Origin: Stercoripulliclostridium_A sp963642145
Lineage (GTDB): Bacteria > Bacillota > Clostridia > Christensenellales > DTU072
DNA: 64,000 nt
Direction: 5' to 3'
Assembly: GCA_963642145.1 (NCBI GenBank)
Contig: CAVIFU010000001.1
Location: forward strand, 71,334 to 135,333
The notes under the pieces were generated by a model. That model was not told where the DNA came from and made no database searches. It was given only the letters and a program-made list of their open reading frames with translations. Shown here piece after piece: positions 25,601 through 33,101 of the stretch; positions within the stretch are counted from its first letter, which is position 1, and the number at the start of each line of letters is the position of its first letter. The position numbers and the translations under genes were made by a program.

Positions 25601-26167
25601 TTAGTTAGCTCTGGACATATATTCGCCGGTACGAGTATCCACGCGGATCATCTCGCCTTCTTCAATGAAGAGCGGAACTTGTATTACGTAACCTGTTTCG
25701 AGTGTTGCGCCCTTGCTTCCGGGTTGTGCGGTAGCTCCGGGGATGCCGGGATCGCAGTGTGCTACTTGCAATACTACAAAGTTTTCCGGCTCAACCGAGA
25801 ACGGGGATCCCTTGTAAAACGCTACGTCGACGAGACTGCCTTCCTTGATAAAGTGGAGAGCGTCTTCCACGAGGTCGTGGTTCATGGGGATCAAATCGTA
25901 AGTTTCGTTATCCATGAAGTAGTAAAGATCTCCGTCGTTATAGCTATAGGACATCTTTTTGCGCTCGATGTATGCGAGCTCGAATTTTTCGCTGGGGTTA
26001 AAAGTTCTTTCAAGAACACTGCCGGTCATGACGTTACGCATTTTAACGCGAACGAACGCCGCACCCTTACCGGGTTTAACGTGTTGAAAGTCTATAACCA
26101 CTTGCACGGTGTTGTCGAGTTCGAACGTATCGCCTTTTCTTAAATCGCCTGCTAATCTGTTTGCCAT
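25601..26167 (-). CDS. efp: Elongation factor P
   Basis: A 188-residue EF-P that rescues ribosomes stalled at polyproline. The KOW-like domain I has the lysine tip in VKPGKGAAFVRVKMRN. Domains II and III follow (ERTFNPSEKFELAYIERKKMSYSY...; the C-terminal VIQVPLFIEEGEMIRVDTRTGEYMSRAN is the EF-P signature region). GGAGGTACAT precedes the ATG. It sits between a Xaa-Pro peptidase and spoIIIAA, the arrangement seen in Bacillus and many Clostridia. Confidence 0.96.
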   Translation of the reverse strand: MANRLAGDLRKGDTFELDNTVQVVIDFQHVKPGKGAAFVRVKMRNVMTGSVLERTFNPSEKFELAYIERKKMSYSYNDGDLYYFMDNETYDLIPMNHDLVEDALHFIKEGSLVDVAFYKGSPFSVEPENFVVLQVAHCDPGIPGATAQPGSKGATLETGYVIQVPLFIEEGEMIRVDTRTGEYMSRAN

Positions 26168-26179
26168 ATGTACCTCCGA

Positions 26180-27226
26180 TTATTTCTCTAATATTATCAA
26201 TTGTTTGGGAGAATTTGTCAAGTTATCCACCCTATTTTTTCTAAAAACAACTATATCTTCTATTCTAACGCCGTATTTTCCCTCGATATAGGCGCCGGGT
26301 TCCACACTTGTGACCGCTCCGGCGGGTATTTTTGCCGTCGAACGAGGACTCATGCCGGGCGCTTCGTGTATATCGACTCCGAGAGAATGACCCAAAGAAT
26401 GAGTGAAGTACTCGCCGTAACCGCGTTCTTTCAAAACGTTGCGCGCGATGGCGTCGCCTTCCGTTCCGGTCATTCCGGCGTGCAATTGTTCAAGAGCTGC
26501 GGTTTGCGCGGCAAGAACGGCGTCATACAAATCCGCATATCCTTCCGGAGGATTGCCTATTGCAAAACTGCGCGTCATATCGGAACAATATCCCGCATAT
26601 TTCGCGCCGAAATCGACGGTAACGACATCGTCTTTTTTAAGTTTATTTTGGGACGGATGCGCATGGGGACGAGATGTGTTTTGTCCGAACGCGACAATCG
26701 TATCGAACGCAAGCGTGCATCCTCTTGCATATATGGCGGAATTCATGAAAGAAGCGACGTCGAGTTCGGTCATACCGGGACGTATATAGTCTAACAGCAT
26801 GGAAAAGACCTCATCCGTAACGGCTTGGGCTTTCTTTATGGCGGCAACTTCCTTTTTGTTCTTTACGGAACGCGCTTTCAGAATGTAATTTTCGGCTTTT
26901 TTGAGCTTAAATTTATAGTCGCCTGCGCGCAACGCAAGATAATCTTTGTGCAAAATGTGGTTGTCTTCGTAGCCTATGCTCTGTACACCCAGTTCTTTTG
27001 CGATATTCTTCGCGGTTGTCAGGTATCCGTCGGAGCCGCAATCAACTACTTCGAAATCGGGTAATAATTCGCGTGCTTCTTCCGTAATACGCTTATCGGA
27101 TACGTAATATTTTTTGTCTGCTGTTATCAATATAACGGCGTCATCGTTGGCGTATCCCGTGTAATAGAACAAATTCGACGGAGTTAAAATAATCAGGGCG
27201 TCGATCCCTCTTGCTAATTTCTTCAT
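26180..27226 (-). CDS. Xaa-Pro peptidase family M24B
   Basis: A 348-residue metallopeptidase with a creatinase-like N-terminal domain and a pita-bread catalytic domain. The metal ligands lie in TVDFGAKYAGYCSDMTRSF (two Asp), HSLGHSLGVDIHE (His), SVEPGAYI (Glu) and RIEDIVV (Glu). It cleaves peptides with proline in second position and typically pairs with efp. Two in-frame ATGs exist. The one at 27226 is chosen because a perfect promoter's -10 box ends six bases before it, leaving no room for a Shine-Dalgarno; the 27232 ATG directly touches the -10 box. Confidence 0.92.
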   Translation of the reverse strand: MKKLARGIDALIILTPSNLFYYTGYANDDAVILITADKKYYVSDKRITEEARELLPDFEVVDCGSDGYLTTAKNIAKELGVQSIGYEDNHILHKDYLALRAGDYKFKLKKAENYILKARSVKNKKEVAAIKKAQAVTDEVFSMLLDYIRPGMTELDVASFMNSAIYARGCTLAFDTIVAFGQNTSRPHAHPSQNKLKKDDVVTVDFGAKYAGYCSDMTRSFAIGNPPEGYADLYDAVLAAQTAALEQLHAGMTGTEGDAIARNVLKERGYGEYFTHSLGHSLGVDIHEAPGMSPRSTAKIPAGAVTSVEPGAYIEGKYGVRIEDIVVFRKNRVDNLTNSPKQLIILEK

Positions 27227-27232
27227 ACGCAT

Positions 27233-27261
27233 ATTATATACGCGTAAGCGTTACAAGTCAA
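27233..27261 (-). promoter_or_regulatory. Sigma-A promoter of peptidase-efp, leaderless spacing
   Basis: TTGACT-N17-TATAAT with the -10 box ending exactly six bases before the ATG at 27226. It probably drives the Xaa-Pro peptidase and efp. Confidence 0.78.
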
Positions 27262-27275
27262 TAGAACACGCTCAG

Positions 27276-27635
27276 TTATTTACTTTTCGGCGTTGCGATG
27301 AGCCCTACGACAAAGCTTATGAATATAACTCCGGCAATACCTGCGCTCACGGCTTCTATTCCGCCGGTGACGGCTCCGAGTAAACCGTTGCGTAGCGCGC
27401 CTTGTATCGCACCTTTTGCGAGGTTGCTCCCGAAGCCTACGATCGGCACCGTCGCGCCGGCTTTGCCGAATTCCTCCACGTACTTATAAACGCCTATCGT
27501 TTCCGCAATAACGCCGACAAGTAGATACGATACGAGTATTCTTGCCGAGGTAACCTTGGTGCAATTAATGAATATTTGCCCTATCATACATATTATACCG
27601 CCGACCAAAAATACTTTCAAATAATCCAAAATCAT
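27276..27635 (-). CDS. spoVAE: Stage V sporulation protein AE
   Basis: A 119-residue membrane protein of the SpoVA dipicolinate channel (MILDYLKVFLVGGIICMIGQIFINCTKVTSARILVSYLLVGVIAETIGVYKYVEEFGKAGATVPIVGFG). It shares the GGxICxIGQ motif and transmembrane pattern with SpoVAC. GAGGG precedes the ATG, which lies one base after the spoVAD stop. Confidence 0.93.
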   Translation of the reverse strand: MILDYLKVFLVGGIICMIGQIFINCTKVTSARILVSYLLVGVIAETIGVYKYVEEFGKAGATVPIVGFGSNLAKGAIQGALRNGLLGAVTGGIEAVSAGIAGVIFISFVVGLIATPKSK

Positions 27636-27636
27636 A

Positions 27637-28635
27637 TTATTCCCTCACAAAACTTATCGCATGCGCTATTCCGGGGATACTTTCTCCTTGCAGAGAGCTT
27701 GTTTTGGACACAAGCGCGCCGGTAGGTATCAGCAAAACTCTGTTGAGTTCGCCTGCAAGCATTTTCTTATAGATGTATCCGTTAAAGACAGTACTCGAAC
27801 AAGCCGCACCGCTACCGCCCTGACCGACGTCTTGCGCAGCGCGATTGAATAGAATTATCCCGCAATCGGAGTAATTATTGGTTATATTCACGCCTTTATC
27901 CTTCATCAGAATAGTCAACAACCTATGCCCCGCTTCGCCCAAATCGCCGGTTGCGATCAAGTCATAGTAGTCTACGTCCCTCTTTGTCCCTTCCAAGTGC
28001 GCAAGCAACGTTTCTCTTGCCGCCGGCGCCATTGCCGCGCCCATGTCATTCACATCGGTTACGCCGTAATCTACGACTTTTCCTATCGTTGCGCAATCAA
28101 TGCTTACGGATCCGTTCTTTTTATTCAGCAACGTCGCGCCGACTCCGGTTGCCGTCCACTGCGATAGCGGAGTCCTTTGATTGCCGAGTTCGAGCGGAAA
28201 GCGATATTGCCTTTCGGCAGTACAAAAATGACTTGACGTTGAGCAAATTATACGTTCGAAGTTCCCGCTATCCAAAAGGCACGAAGCGAGTATCATACTT
28301 TCGGCAAACGTCGCGCAAGCGTTATACACTCCCATAAACGGTATGTCGAATTCTCGCATTGTAAAATTGCAACCCGCGATTTCATCGAGTAAATCTCCGC
28401 AAATGCAAAGATCTATGTCGGATTCCGTCAATCCCGTTTTATTCAGTAAATATCGTATAGTCGATATATGCAGGCGCGTTTCCGCCCTCTCGTGGCTTTT
28501 CTGTCCGAGCAAGTCGTCTTTTGCCGTTTTGTCGAAATACTTGGCTATCGGACCGTCTGCTTCTTTGGGGCCTACAATCGTTGCCGTATCTTCTATCAAA
28601 ATTTTGTTTTTGAAATAGATCGTTTGGTTTCTCAT
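27637..28635 (-). CDS. spoVAD: Stage V sporulation protein AD
   Basis: A 332-residue thiolase-fold protein that binds dipicolinic acid for uptake into the spore. MRNQTIYFKNKILIEDTATIVGPKEADGP is the family start, and NACATFAESMILASCLLDSG corresponds to the thiolase-like core. The ATG at 28635 overlaps the spoVAC stop by one base; a longer in-frame upstream stretch lies inside spoVAC and is rejected. GGAGCG precedes the start. Confidence 0.94.
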   Translation of the reverse strand: MRNQTIYFKNKILIEDTATIVGPKEADGPIAKYFDKTAKDDLLGQKSHERAETRLHISTIRYLLNKTGLTESDIDLCICGDLLDEIAGCNFTMREFDIPFMGVYNACATFAESMILASCLLDSGNFERIICSTSSHFCTAERQYRFPLELGNQRTPLSQWTATGVGATLLNKKNGSVSIDCATIGKVVDYGVTDVNDMGAAMAPAARETLLAHLEGTKRDVDYYDLIATGDLGEAGHRLLTILMKDKGVNITNNYSDCGIILFNRAAQDVGQGGSGAACSSTVFNGYIYKKMLAGELNRVLLIPTGALVSKTSSLQGESIPGIAHAISFVRE

Positions 28636-29090
28636 CAGACAAACGCTCCTCTGAATATCATTACAATGATACCCACGACTATCGATGACGATATTCCGAA
28701 AACTATCACGGGACCGGCAACGGTAAACATGTTGGCGCAAAGCCCCAAAACCACGCCTTCACGTTTATGCTCTATCGCCGGCGACACCACGGAGTTCGCA
28801 AATCCCGTTATCGGCACGATTGAACCGGCACCGGCGTATGCACCTATCTTGTCGTACACTCCGAATCCTGTCAAAATTGCGGTTATCAAGATTAAAGTCA
28901 ACGTCGTTAGCGCGGAAATGTCTTCTTTTGCCCAAGTCTTAAACAGCGCGGTATAACCGTCGTTAATGCCTTGTCCGATACAACAAATCAGCCCTCCGAC
29001 CCAAAAGGCTCTGAACATCGTAAGCAAATGCTTGGACTTGGGCATTTTTTCTTTGATGAGCTTCAAATACGCGTCGTTAGGAGCGTTCAT
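28635..29090 (-). CDS. spoVAC: Stage V sporulation protein AC
   Basis: A 151-residue membrane protein, the mechanosensitive component of the SpoVA dipicolinate channel. FWVGGLICCIGQGINDGYTALF and YAGAGSIVPITGFANSVVSPAIEHKREGVVLGLCANMFTVAGPVIVFG are hallmark segments. The SD GGAGGAAAAAAGAG precedes the start. The upstream tiny reading frame overlaps its first codons. Confidence 0.94.
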   Translation of the reverse strand: MNAPNDAYLKLIKEKMPKSKHLLTMFRAFWVGGLICCIGQGINDGYTALFKTWAKEDISALTTLTLILITAILTGFGVYDKIGAYAGAGSIVPITGFANSVVSPAIEHKREGVVLGLCANMFTVAGPVIVFGISSSIVVGIIVMIFRGAFV

Positions 29091-29160
29091 CTCTTTTTTC
29101 CTCCTTGTCTTTGACGGGAGGCATATAAATTTCGGATTTTACTTTTTTAACTCTCTTCAC
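29077..29160 (-). CDS. Possible 27-residue basic peptide ahead of spoVAC
   Basis: A GTG-started frame of 27 codons with GAGGTG eight bases upstream, ending inside the first codons of spoVAC. The product is very charged (VKRVKKVKSEIYMPPVKDKEEKRDERS). It resembles no family I recognise. It could be a small sporulation peptide, a translational coupler for spoVAC, or chance; the ribosome site and position are the only evidence. Confidence 0.4.
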   Translation of the reverse strand: MKRVKKVKSEIYMPPVKDKEEKRDERS

Positions 29161-29206
29161 GGAAAACACCTCATAAATGATTTTCCGCAATAGTCAAATA
29201 TTTATA

Positions 29207-29920
29207 CTATGTCAGAGATTCTTTTAATTTAGCGAGTATTTTCGCTTCTATTCTGGAAACTTGGACTTGGCTTACGCCGAGCTCTTCGGCAACTTCGCTT
29301 TGAGTTTTATCTCTGAAATAGCGTAACATTATTATCTTTTTTTCGCGTTCCGGGAGTTTGGATATGAGGTCCTTTATCAAACGCGAATCGAGAGCGTCGT
29401 CAATATCCGTGTTATCGGCGATTTTATCAACAAGAGTCAGTCCTTCGTCTTCGGTTTCGGCGTATATCGATACGGGATAGCGCGTACTGTCCAATATAAA
29501 TACAAGCTCCGCCGTATCCAAACCGAACTTATCGGCAATATCTTCCGTTTTTGGGGAATCTCCGTATACGTTGCGATATTCATCGATGTACTTATTGATT
29601 TCCAATGCTTTTGCTTTGACGGAGCGTGAAACTTTAATAGCGCCGTCATCGCGAATAAACCGCTTAATCTCTCCGGCAATCATAGGAACTGCGTATGTGG
29701 AAAATCTTACGCCAAACGCCGTGTCGAAATTATTTATAGCCTTAACCAAGCCGAGCGTTCCGAGTTCGATCAAATCATCATACTCAATGAGCTTGTTTTT
29801 ATAGCGTCGCACGATGCTTTTTATAAGCGGCGTGTTGTCTATTACCAACTCAGTCTTGGCTTGCATATCCCCGTTTTGGGCAGATATGATTTTTTTGTTA
29901 ATTTCTTCCGTACTCAGCAT
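29207..29920 (-). CDS. sigF: Forespore sigma factor SigF
   Basis: A 237-residue sigma-70-family factor with regions 2, 3 and 4 (YDDLIELGTLGLVKAINNFDTAFGVRFSTYAVPMIAGEIKRFIRDDGAIKVSRSVK; C-terminal EVAEELGVSQVQVSRIEAKILAKLKE helix-turn-helix). It is the first compartment-specific sporulation sigma factor and is held inactive by SpoIIAB. Its start overlaps the spoIIAB stop by one base, in the canonical spoIIAA-spoIIAB-sigF order. Confidence 0.97.
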   Translation of the reverse strand: MLSTEEINKKIISAQNGDMQAKTELVIDNTPLIKSIVRRYKNKLIEYDDLIELGTLGLVKAINNFDTAFGVRFSTYAVPMIAGEIKRFIRDDGAIKVSRSVKAKALEINKYIDEYRNVYGDSPKTEDIADKFGLDTAELVFILDSTRYPVSIYAETEDEGLTLVDKIADNTDIDDALDSRLIKDLISKLPEREKKIIMLRYFRDKTQSEVAEELGVSQVQVSRIEAKILAKLKESLT

Positions 29921-30339
29921 TATTTGCTCAGTTTTTTGGTCATAATGACGGTTGTGCCCTCGTTCGGGTAGGACTTGACTTCAAGCGAATCCATAAAGCT
30001 TTTCATGATGGTAAATCCCAAACCGCTGCGTTCCTCATCGGCTTTCGTGGTATAGAAATCCTTCATCGCTTCCTCGACATTGGGAATACCCGTTCCGGAA
30101 TCCGATATTCTTAGATCCAAAACGTTCCCGACAATCTCGGCATAAACGTCTATTATTCCGGCGGGATCGTTTGCGTATCCGTGCACTATGCAATTGGTTA
30201 CGGCTTCGCTTACCGCCGTTTTCACATCGGAAATGACATCTAACGACGGATTTCTACGCGCACAATATGCGCCAACCGCGCAACGCAGAAAGCTTTCGTT
30301 GGACGCAAGTGCGTTTACTTTAATGCTTAATGTATCCAT
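29920..30339 (-). CDS. spoIIAB: Anti-sigma F factor / serine kinase SpoIIAB
   Basis: A 139-residue GHKL ATPase that both binds SigF and phosphorylates SpoIIAA. N-box: VKTAVSEAVTNCIVHGY; G1: DLRISDSGTGIPNVEEAM; G2: SGLGFTIMKSFMD. AGAGGT lies five bases before the ATG, which is two bases past the spoIIAA stop. Confidence 0.96.
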   Translation of the reverse strand: MDTLSIKVNALASNESFLRCAVGAYCARRNPSLDVISDVKTAVSEAVTNCIVHGYANDPAGIIDVYAEIVGNVLDLRISDSGTGIPNVEEAMKDFYTTKADEERSGLGFTIMKSFMDSLEVKSYPNEGTTVIMTKKLSK

Positions 30340-30341
30340 TT

Positions 30342-30650
30342 TTACCTCTTTAACGTAGCAATAATCGTGTATAAACCGCTGACTTTGAGTACTTTGTCTG
30401 CTATGGGAGAAGGATCTTTGAAGTAGACAGCCACGTCTCGCGTTTTGAGGAGCTTATAACGGCCCAAAATCAAACCGACCGCGGTGCTGTCCATAAAAGA
30501 CACTTCGCTCAAATCGAAGACAAATTTATCGTATCCGCCGTTCTTAATCAAGCTATCCACGGCAACGCGAAAAGACGGCGCGTTTGCGTGGTCTATATCG
30601 CCGTCGAGCTTAACTGTCAGCGTGCCTTGATTCAGTTTATAACGTAACAT
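30342..30650 (-). CDS. spoIIAA: Anti-anti-sigma factor SpoIIAA
   Basis: A 102-residue STAS-domain protein. The phosphorylated serine lies in FMDSTAVGLILGRY (family motif MDSSGxGxILGRY). When dephosphorylated by SpoIIE it releases SigF from SpoIIAB. GGAGGTAAACA precedes the ATG. The 180-base gap upstream is AT-rich and shared with a divergent plus-strand gene; no confident sigma-H promoter could be read. Confidence 0.95.
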   Translation of the reverse strand: MLRYKLNQGTLTVKLDGDIDHANAPSFRVAVDSLIKNGGYDKFVFDLSEVSFMDSTAVGLILGRYKLLKTRDVAVYFKDPSPIADKVLKVSGLYTIIATLKR

Positions 30651-30791
30651 TTGTTTACCTCCGTCGGATCAAAAACATTGTACATCATATTTTTTGTCGT
30701 ATTTTAATTAAACATTAATAAAAATGACATAAAATGTAGACAAATAAAATAAGCAAATGTTATTCAAATTGTAGCCTGTATCCGCGATATT

Positions 30792-30800
30792 TGATATAAT
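30792..30800 (+). promoter_or_regulatory. Extended -10 promoter of the HtrA-like gene
   Basis: TGATATAAT, an extended -10 element, 30 bases before the ATG. No good -35 box exists at 17 bases, which fits an extended -10 promoter. Confidence 0.5.
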
Positions 30801-30830
30801 GTTTACATAAACTAACTTGGAGATACGGAT

Positions 30831-32144
30831 ATGTCTAAGAAAAGAAGTTTAACCGCAATAATTATAGTTTTGGCGTTATGCGTATGCATGACTTTGGCTC
30901 TGAGCGGTTGCATCGTCACCAATGTTCCCACCGTCAACAGCGACGGCAACAAAACATCGAGCACGAGCACCACAACCACCACAGCGCCCACTACGCGCAA
31001 CAATTACACCGTGGAGGTAAATACCGCTACGTCTACGGCAGAGCCGACATCATTGGTTGAAACGGTAAGCAATATACAAAAATCCGTCGTAATCATCAGC
31101 GCCGTTACCGAGAGCGGAACGAGTTTGGGTTCCGGCGTTTTGTACGGAAGAGTCAAAGATTCCTCTACCGGCGAATATGTTGACGCAACGATGGTTATTA
31201 CATGTTGTCACGTAGTGGACGGCGCAAGCGAAATTAAAGTTACGCTCAATGACGGCGACACAGACGAAACAAACGACGTAACTCTTTCGGCAACTTTAAT
31301 CGGTATGGACGATGAAAGCGATATCGCAATACTCCAAATCGACGGCGACTATTCCGAATATTCAGCCACAATTCGCGACACATCCGCAAGTCCCATTCGT
31401 TTGGCGGAAACCGTAATAGCCATCGGCAATCCTTTGGGACAAGGCATAAGCGTTACGACCGGCATCATTAGCGGAGTTTCCAAAACGATCAACATGGACG
31501 GCGTAAATATGTCGCTACTGCAAACCGACGCCGCAATAAACAAAGGTAACTCGGGCGGCGCGTTGTTCGACGAAAGCGGACTCCTTATAGGCATCGTCAA
31601 CGCAAAATCGAGCGGCGACACCGTAGAAGGCATCGGCTATGCAATCCACATCGAAGACGCCGTAAGCGTAGGCAATTCTATAATAACCACATCCGGAAAC
31701 GACCAATACAACGGGCTCGGATATGTAGAAGGTAAAATAAGACTCGGCGTAGTGGTAAGCGCATTGACAAAAGAAAATGTACAGAGCACATTCAGCAATA
31801 TCCCTACTTTACCGGGCGATAACGAATACTTCTATTACATTTCCCCTAATTACGACATAAACGCATACGGAAGCGTAGCTTTGTCGGAGAACGCGAGTAA
31901 AGTCGCCCAAGGCATGCTTATCACGGCGGTAACGTACACGAAAGACGGCACGCAAACGACGGTTAAATTCACATCGACGTCAACTTTGCAAGATACTCTC
32001 AAAACGCTTTCCGTCGGCGATGTAATTACACTGCAACTGATAACGCCAAGCACAAGAGGATTTATGGGCTCACAAGGATACACTTACACTACTTCTTCCG
32101 TGGACATCACATTGCGTCAATACGTATACGGCTACAAAGGCTAA
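30831..32144 (+). CDS. HtrA/DegP-like serine protease lipoprotein
   Basis: A 437-residue extracellular trypsin-like (S1C) protease. A signal peptide ends in the lipobox ALSGC (lipidated Cys27), followed by a Ser/Thr-rich linker (SSTSTTTTTAPTT). The catalytic triad is readable: His127 in CCHVVDG, Asp164 in DESDIAIL, Ser241 in NKGNSGGAL. The C-terminal ~150 residues sit where a PDZ domain usually lies, but carry a ~60-residue YFYYISPNYDINAYGS insert; TLQDTLKTLSVGDVITLQL is PDZ-like. It likely handles misfolded surface proteins. GGAGA precedes the ATG and a terminator follows, so it is monocistronic. Confidence 0.9.
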   Translation: MSKKRSLTAIIIVLALCVCMTLALSGCIVTNVPTVNSDGNKTSSTSTTTTTAPTTRNNYTVEVNTATSTAEPTSLVETVSNIQKSVVIISAVTESGTSLGSGVLYGRVKDSSTGEYVDATMVITCCHVVDGASEIKVTLNDGDTDETNDVTLSATLIGMDDESDIAILQIDGDYSEYSATIRDTSASPIRLAETVIAIGNPLGQGISVTTGIISGVSKTINMDGVNMSLLQTDAAINKGNSGGALFDESGLLIGIVNAKSSGDTVEGIGYAIHIEDAVSVGNSIITTSGNDQYNGLGYVEGKIRLGVVVSALTKENVQSTFSNIPTLPGDNEYFYYISPNYDINAYGSVALSENASKVAQGMLITAVTYTKDGTQTTVKFTSTSTLQDTLKTLSVGDVITLQLITPSTRGFMGSQGYTYTTSSVDITLRQYVYGYKG

Positions 32145-32172
32145 TATCGTTGAAGCAAAGAATATATAAGCA

Positions 32173-32200
32173 AAGCGCTCGTGCAAACGGGCGCTTTTTT
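32173..32200 (+). terminator. Intrinsic terminator of the HtrA-like gene
   Basis: AAGCGCTCG / CGGGCGCTT stem with a TGCAAA loop and six Ts, 28 bases after the stop. Confidence 0.85.
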
Positions 32201-32248
32201 GTCGGTTTATTGTACGGGAATCAACGTTTACAAATGGTTTATAAATGG

Positions 32249-32283
32249 AAAAAAGGACTGCGAAACTAAGTTTCAAACAGTCC
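32249..32283 (-). terminator. Terminator of the tRNA cluster
   Basis: GGACTG...CAGTCC with an inner GAAAC/GTTTC stem and a T-run on the minus strand, just downstream of tRNA-Tyr. Confidence 0.8.
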
Positions 32284-32290
32284 TCTTTTC

Positions 32291-32375
32291 TGGTGGGCAG
32301 GGGTGGATTCGAACCACCGAAGACGCTGTCGGCAGATTTACAGTCTGCTCCATTTGGCCGCTCTGGAACCTACCC
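32291..32375 (-). tRNA. tRNA-Tyr (GTA)
   Basis: Eighty-five bases including an encoded CCA. The acceptor pairs GGGTAGG with CCTGCCC, the anticodon loop reads CTGTAAA, and the long variable arm marks a class II tRNA. Last in the six-gene cluster. Confidence 0.95.
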
Positions 32376-32389
32376 ATGTATTTTTTAAC

Positions 32390-32465
32390 TGGAGCCGGCT
32401 ATCGGAATCGAACCAACAACCTGCTGATTACAAATCAGCTGCTCTGCCAGTTGAGCTAAGCCGGC
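32390..32465 (-). tRNA. tRNA-Thr (TGT)
   Basis: Seventy-six bases with encoded CCA. Acceptor GCCGGCT/AGCCGGC and anticodon stem CTGAT...ATCAG with the TGT anticodon. Confidence 0.95.
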
Positions 32466-32474
32466 ACGTGTATA

Positions 32475-32550
32475 TGGTGGCTTGGGACGGAATCGAACCA
32501 TCGACACGGGGATTTTCAGTCCCCTGCTCTACCATCTGAGCTACCAAGCC
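32475..32550 (-). tRNA. tRNA-Phe (GAA)
   Basis: Seventy-six bases with encoded CCA. Acceptor GGCTTGG/CCAAGCC; the anticodon loop CTGAAAA gives GAA. Confidence 0.95.
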
Positions 32551-32557
32551 AAAAAAG

Positions 32558-32634
32558 TGGCGATCCGGAAGGGAGTCGAACCCTCGACCTCTAGCGTGAC
32601 AGGCTAGCGTTCTAACCAACTGAACTACCGGACC
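32558..32634 (-). tRNA. tRNA-Asp (GTC)
   Basis: Seventy-seven bases with encoded CCA and discriminator G. Acceptor GGTCCGG/CCGGATC has one G-T pair; the anticodon loop CTGTCAC gives GTC. Confidence 0.95.
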
Positions 32635-32644
32635 GCATATTGTG

Positions 32645-32721
32645 TGGTGGGCCTTCACGGACTCGAACCGCGGACCAATCGGTTATGAGCCGACCGCTCT
32701 AACCAACTGAGCTAAAGGCCC
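32645..32721 (-). tRNA. tRNA with CAT anticodon (Met, or Ile2 if lysidine-modified)
   Basis: Seventy-seven bases with encoded CCA. Acceptor GGGCCTT/AAGGCCC and anticodon loop CTCATAA. The body resembles a Bacillus elongator/Ile2-type CAT tRNA; a mismatched 1-72 pair, as in initiators, is absent. Sequence alone does not settle elongator Met versus Ile2. Confidence 0.9.
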
Positions 32722-32749
32722 ACACATTGCGTGCATGTTATTAATGTAC

Positions 32750-32826
32750 TGGTCGGGGTGAAGAGACTTGAACTCCCGACATCTTGCTCCCAAAGCAAGC
32801 GCGCTACCAAACTGCGCCACACCCCG
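32750..32826 (-). tRNA. tRNA-Pro (TGG)
   Basis: Seventy-seven bases with encoded CCA. Acceptor CGGGGTG/CACCCCG; the anticodon loop TTTGGGA gives TGG. First gene of the cluster behind the promoter at 32856-32884. Confidence 0.95.
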
Positions 32827-32855
32827 TCGGTGCGCTCACTCATTCGCGCTCTAAT

Positions 32856-32884
32856 AATATACAATATCCGTAGGCGTATGTCAA
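32856..32884 (-). promoter_or_regulatory. Promoter of the tRNA cluster
   Basis: TTGACA-N17-TATATT, 30 bases ahead of tRNA-Pro. All six tRNAs follow with short spacers and end at the terminator at 32249-32283, so one transcript is likely. Confidence 0.8.
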
Positions 32885-33037
32885 CGAATTTTCCTAAACT
32901 TATAAAATTTTTTTGTCGCGAGCGCATACAGTCGGGACAAGTATTTTTGTAGGCTCCGAAAAATGAAACCACTCGTTTGCATAAGCAACAAAAATATGTA
33001 TAATGTTGCTTAATATGCGCGCGCGAAAAAATAGCAC

Positions 33038-33066
33038 TTGCATTTTGCCGGTCTATGCTATATTAT
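33038..33066 (+). promoter_or_regulatory. Promoter of the P-type ATPase gene
   Basis: TTGCAT-N17-TATTAT, 35 bases before the chosen ATG. Confidence 0.7.
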
Positions 33067-33101
33067 ACTATTGTGGGTCAAATCGACTCGTGAGGATGAA
33101 G

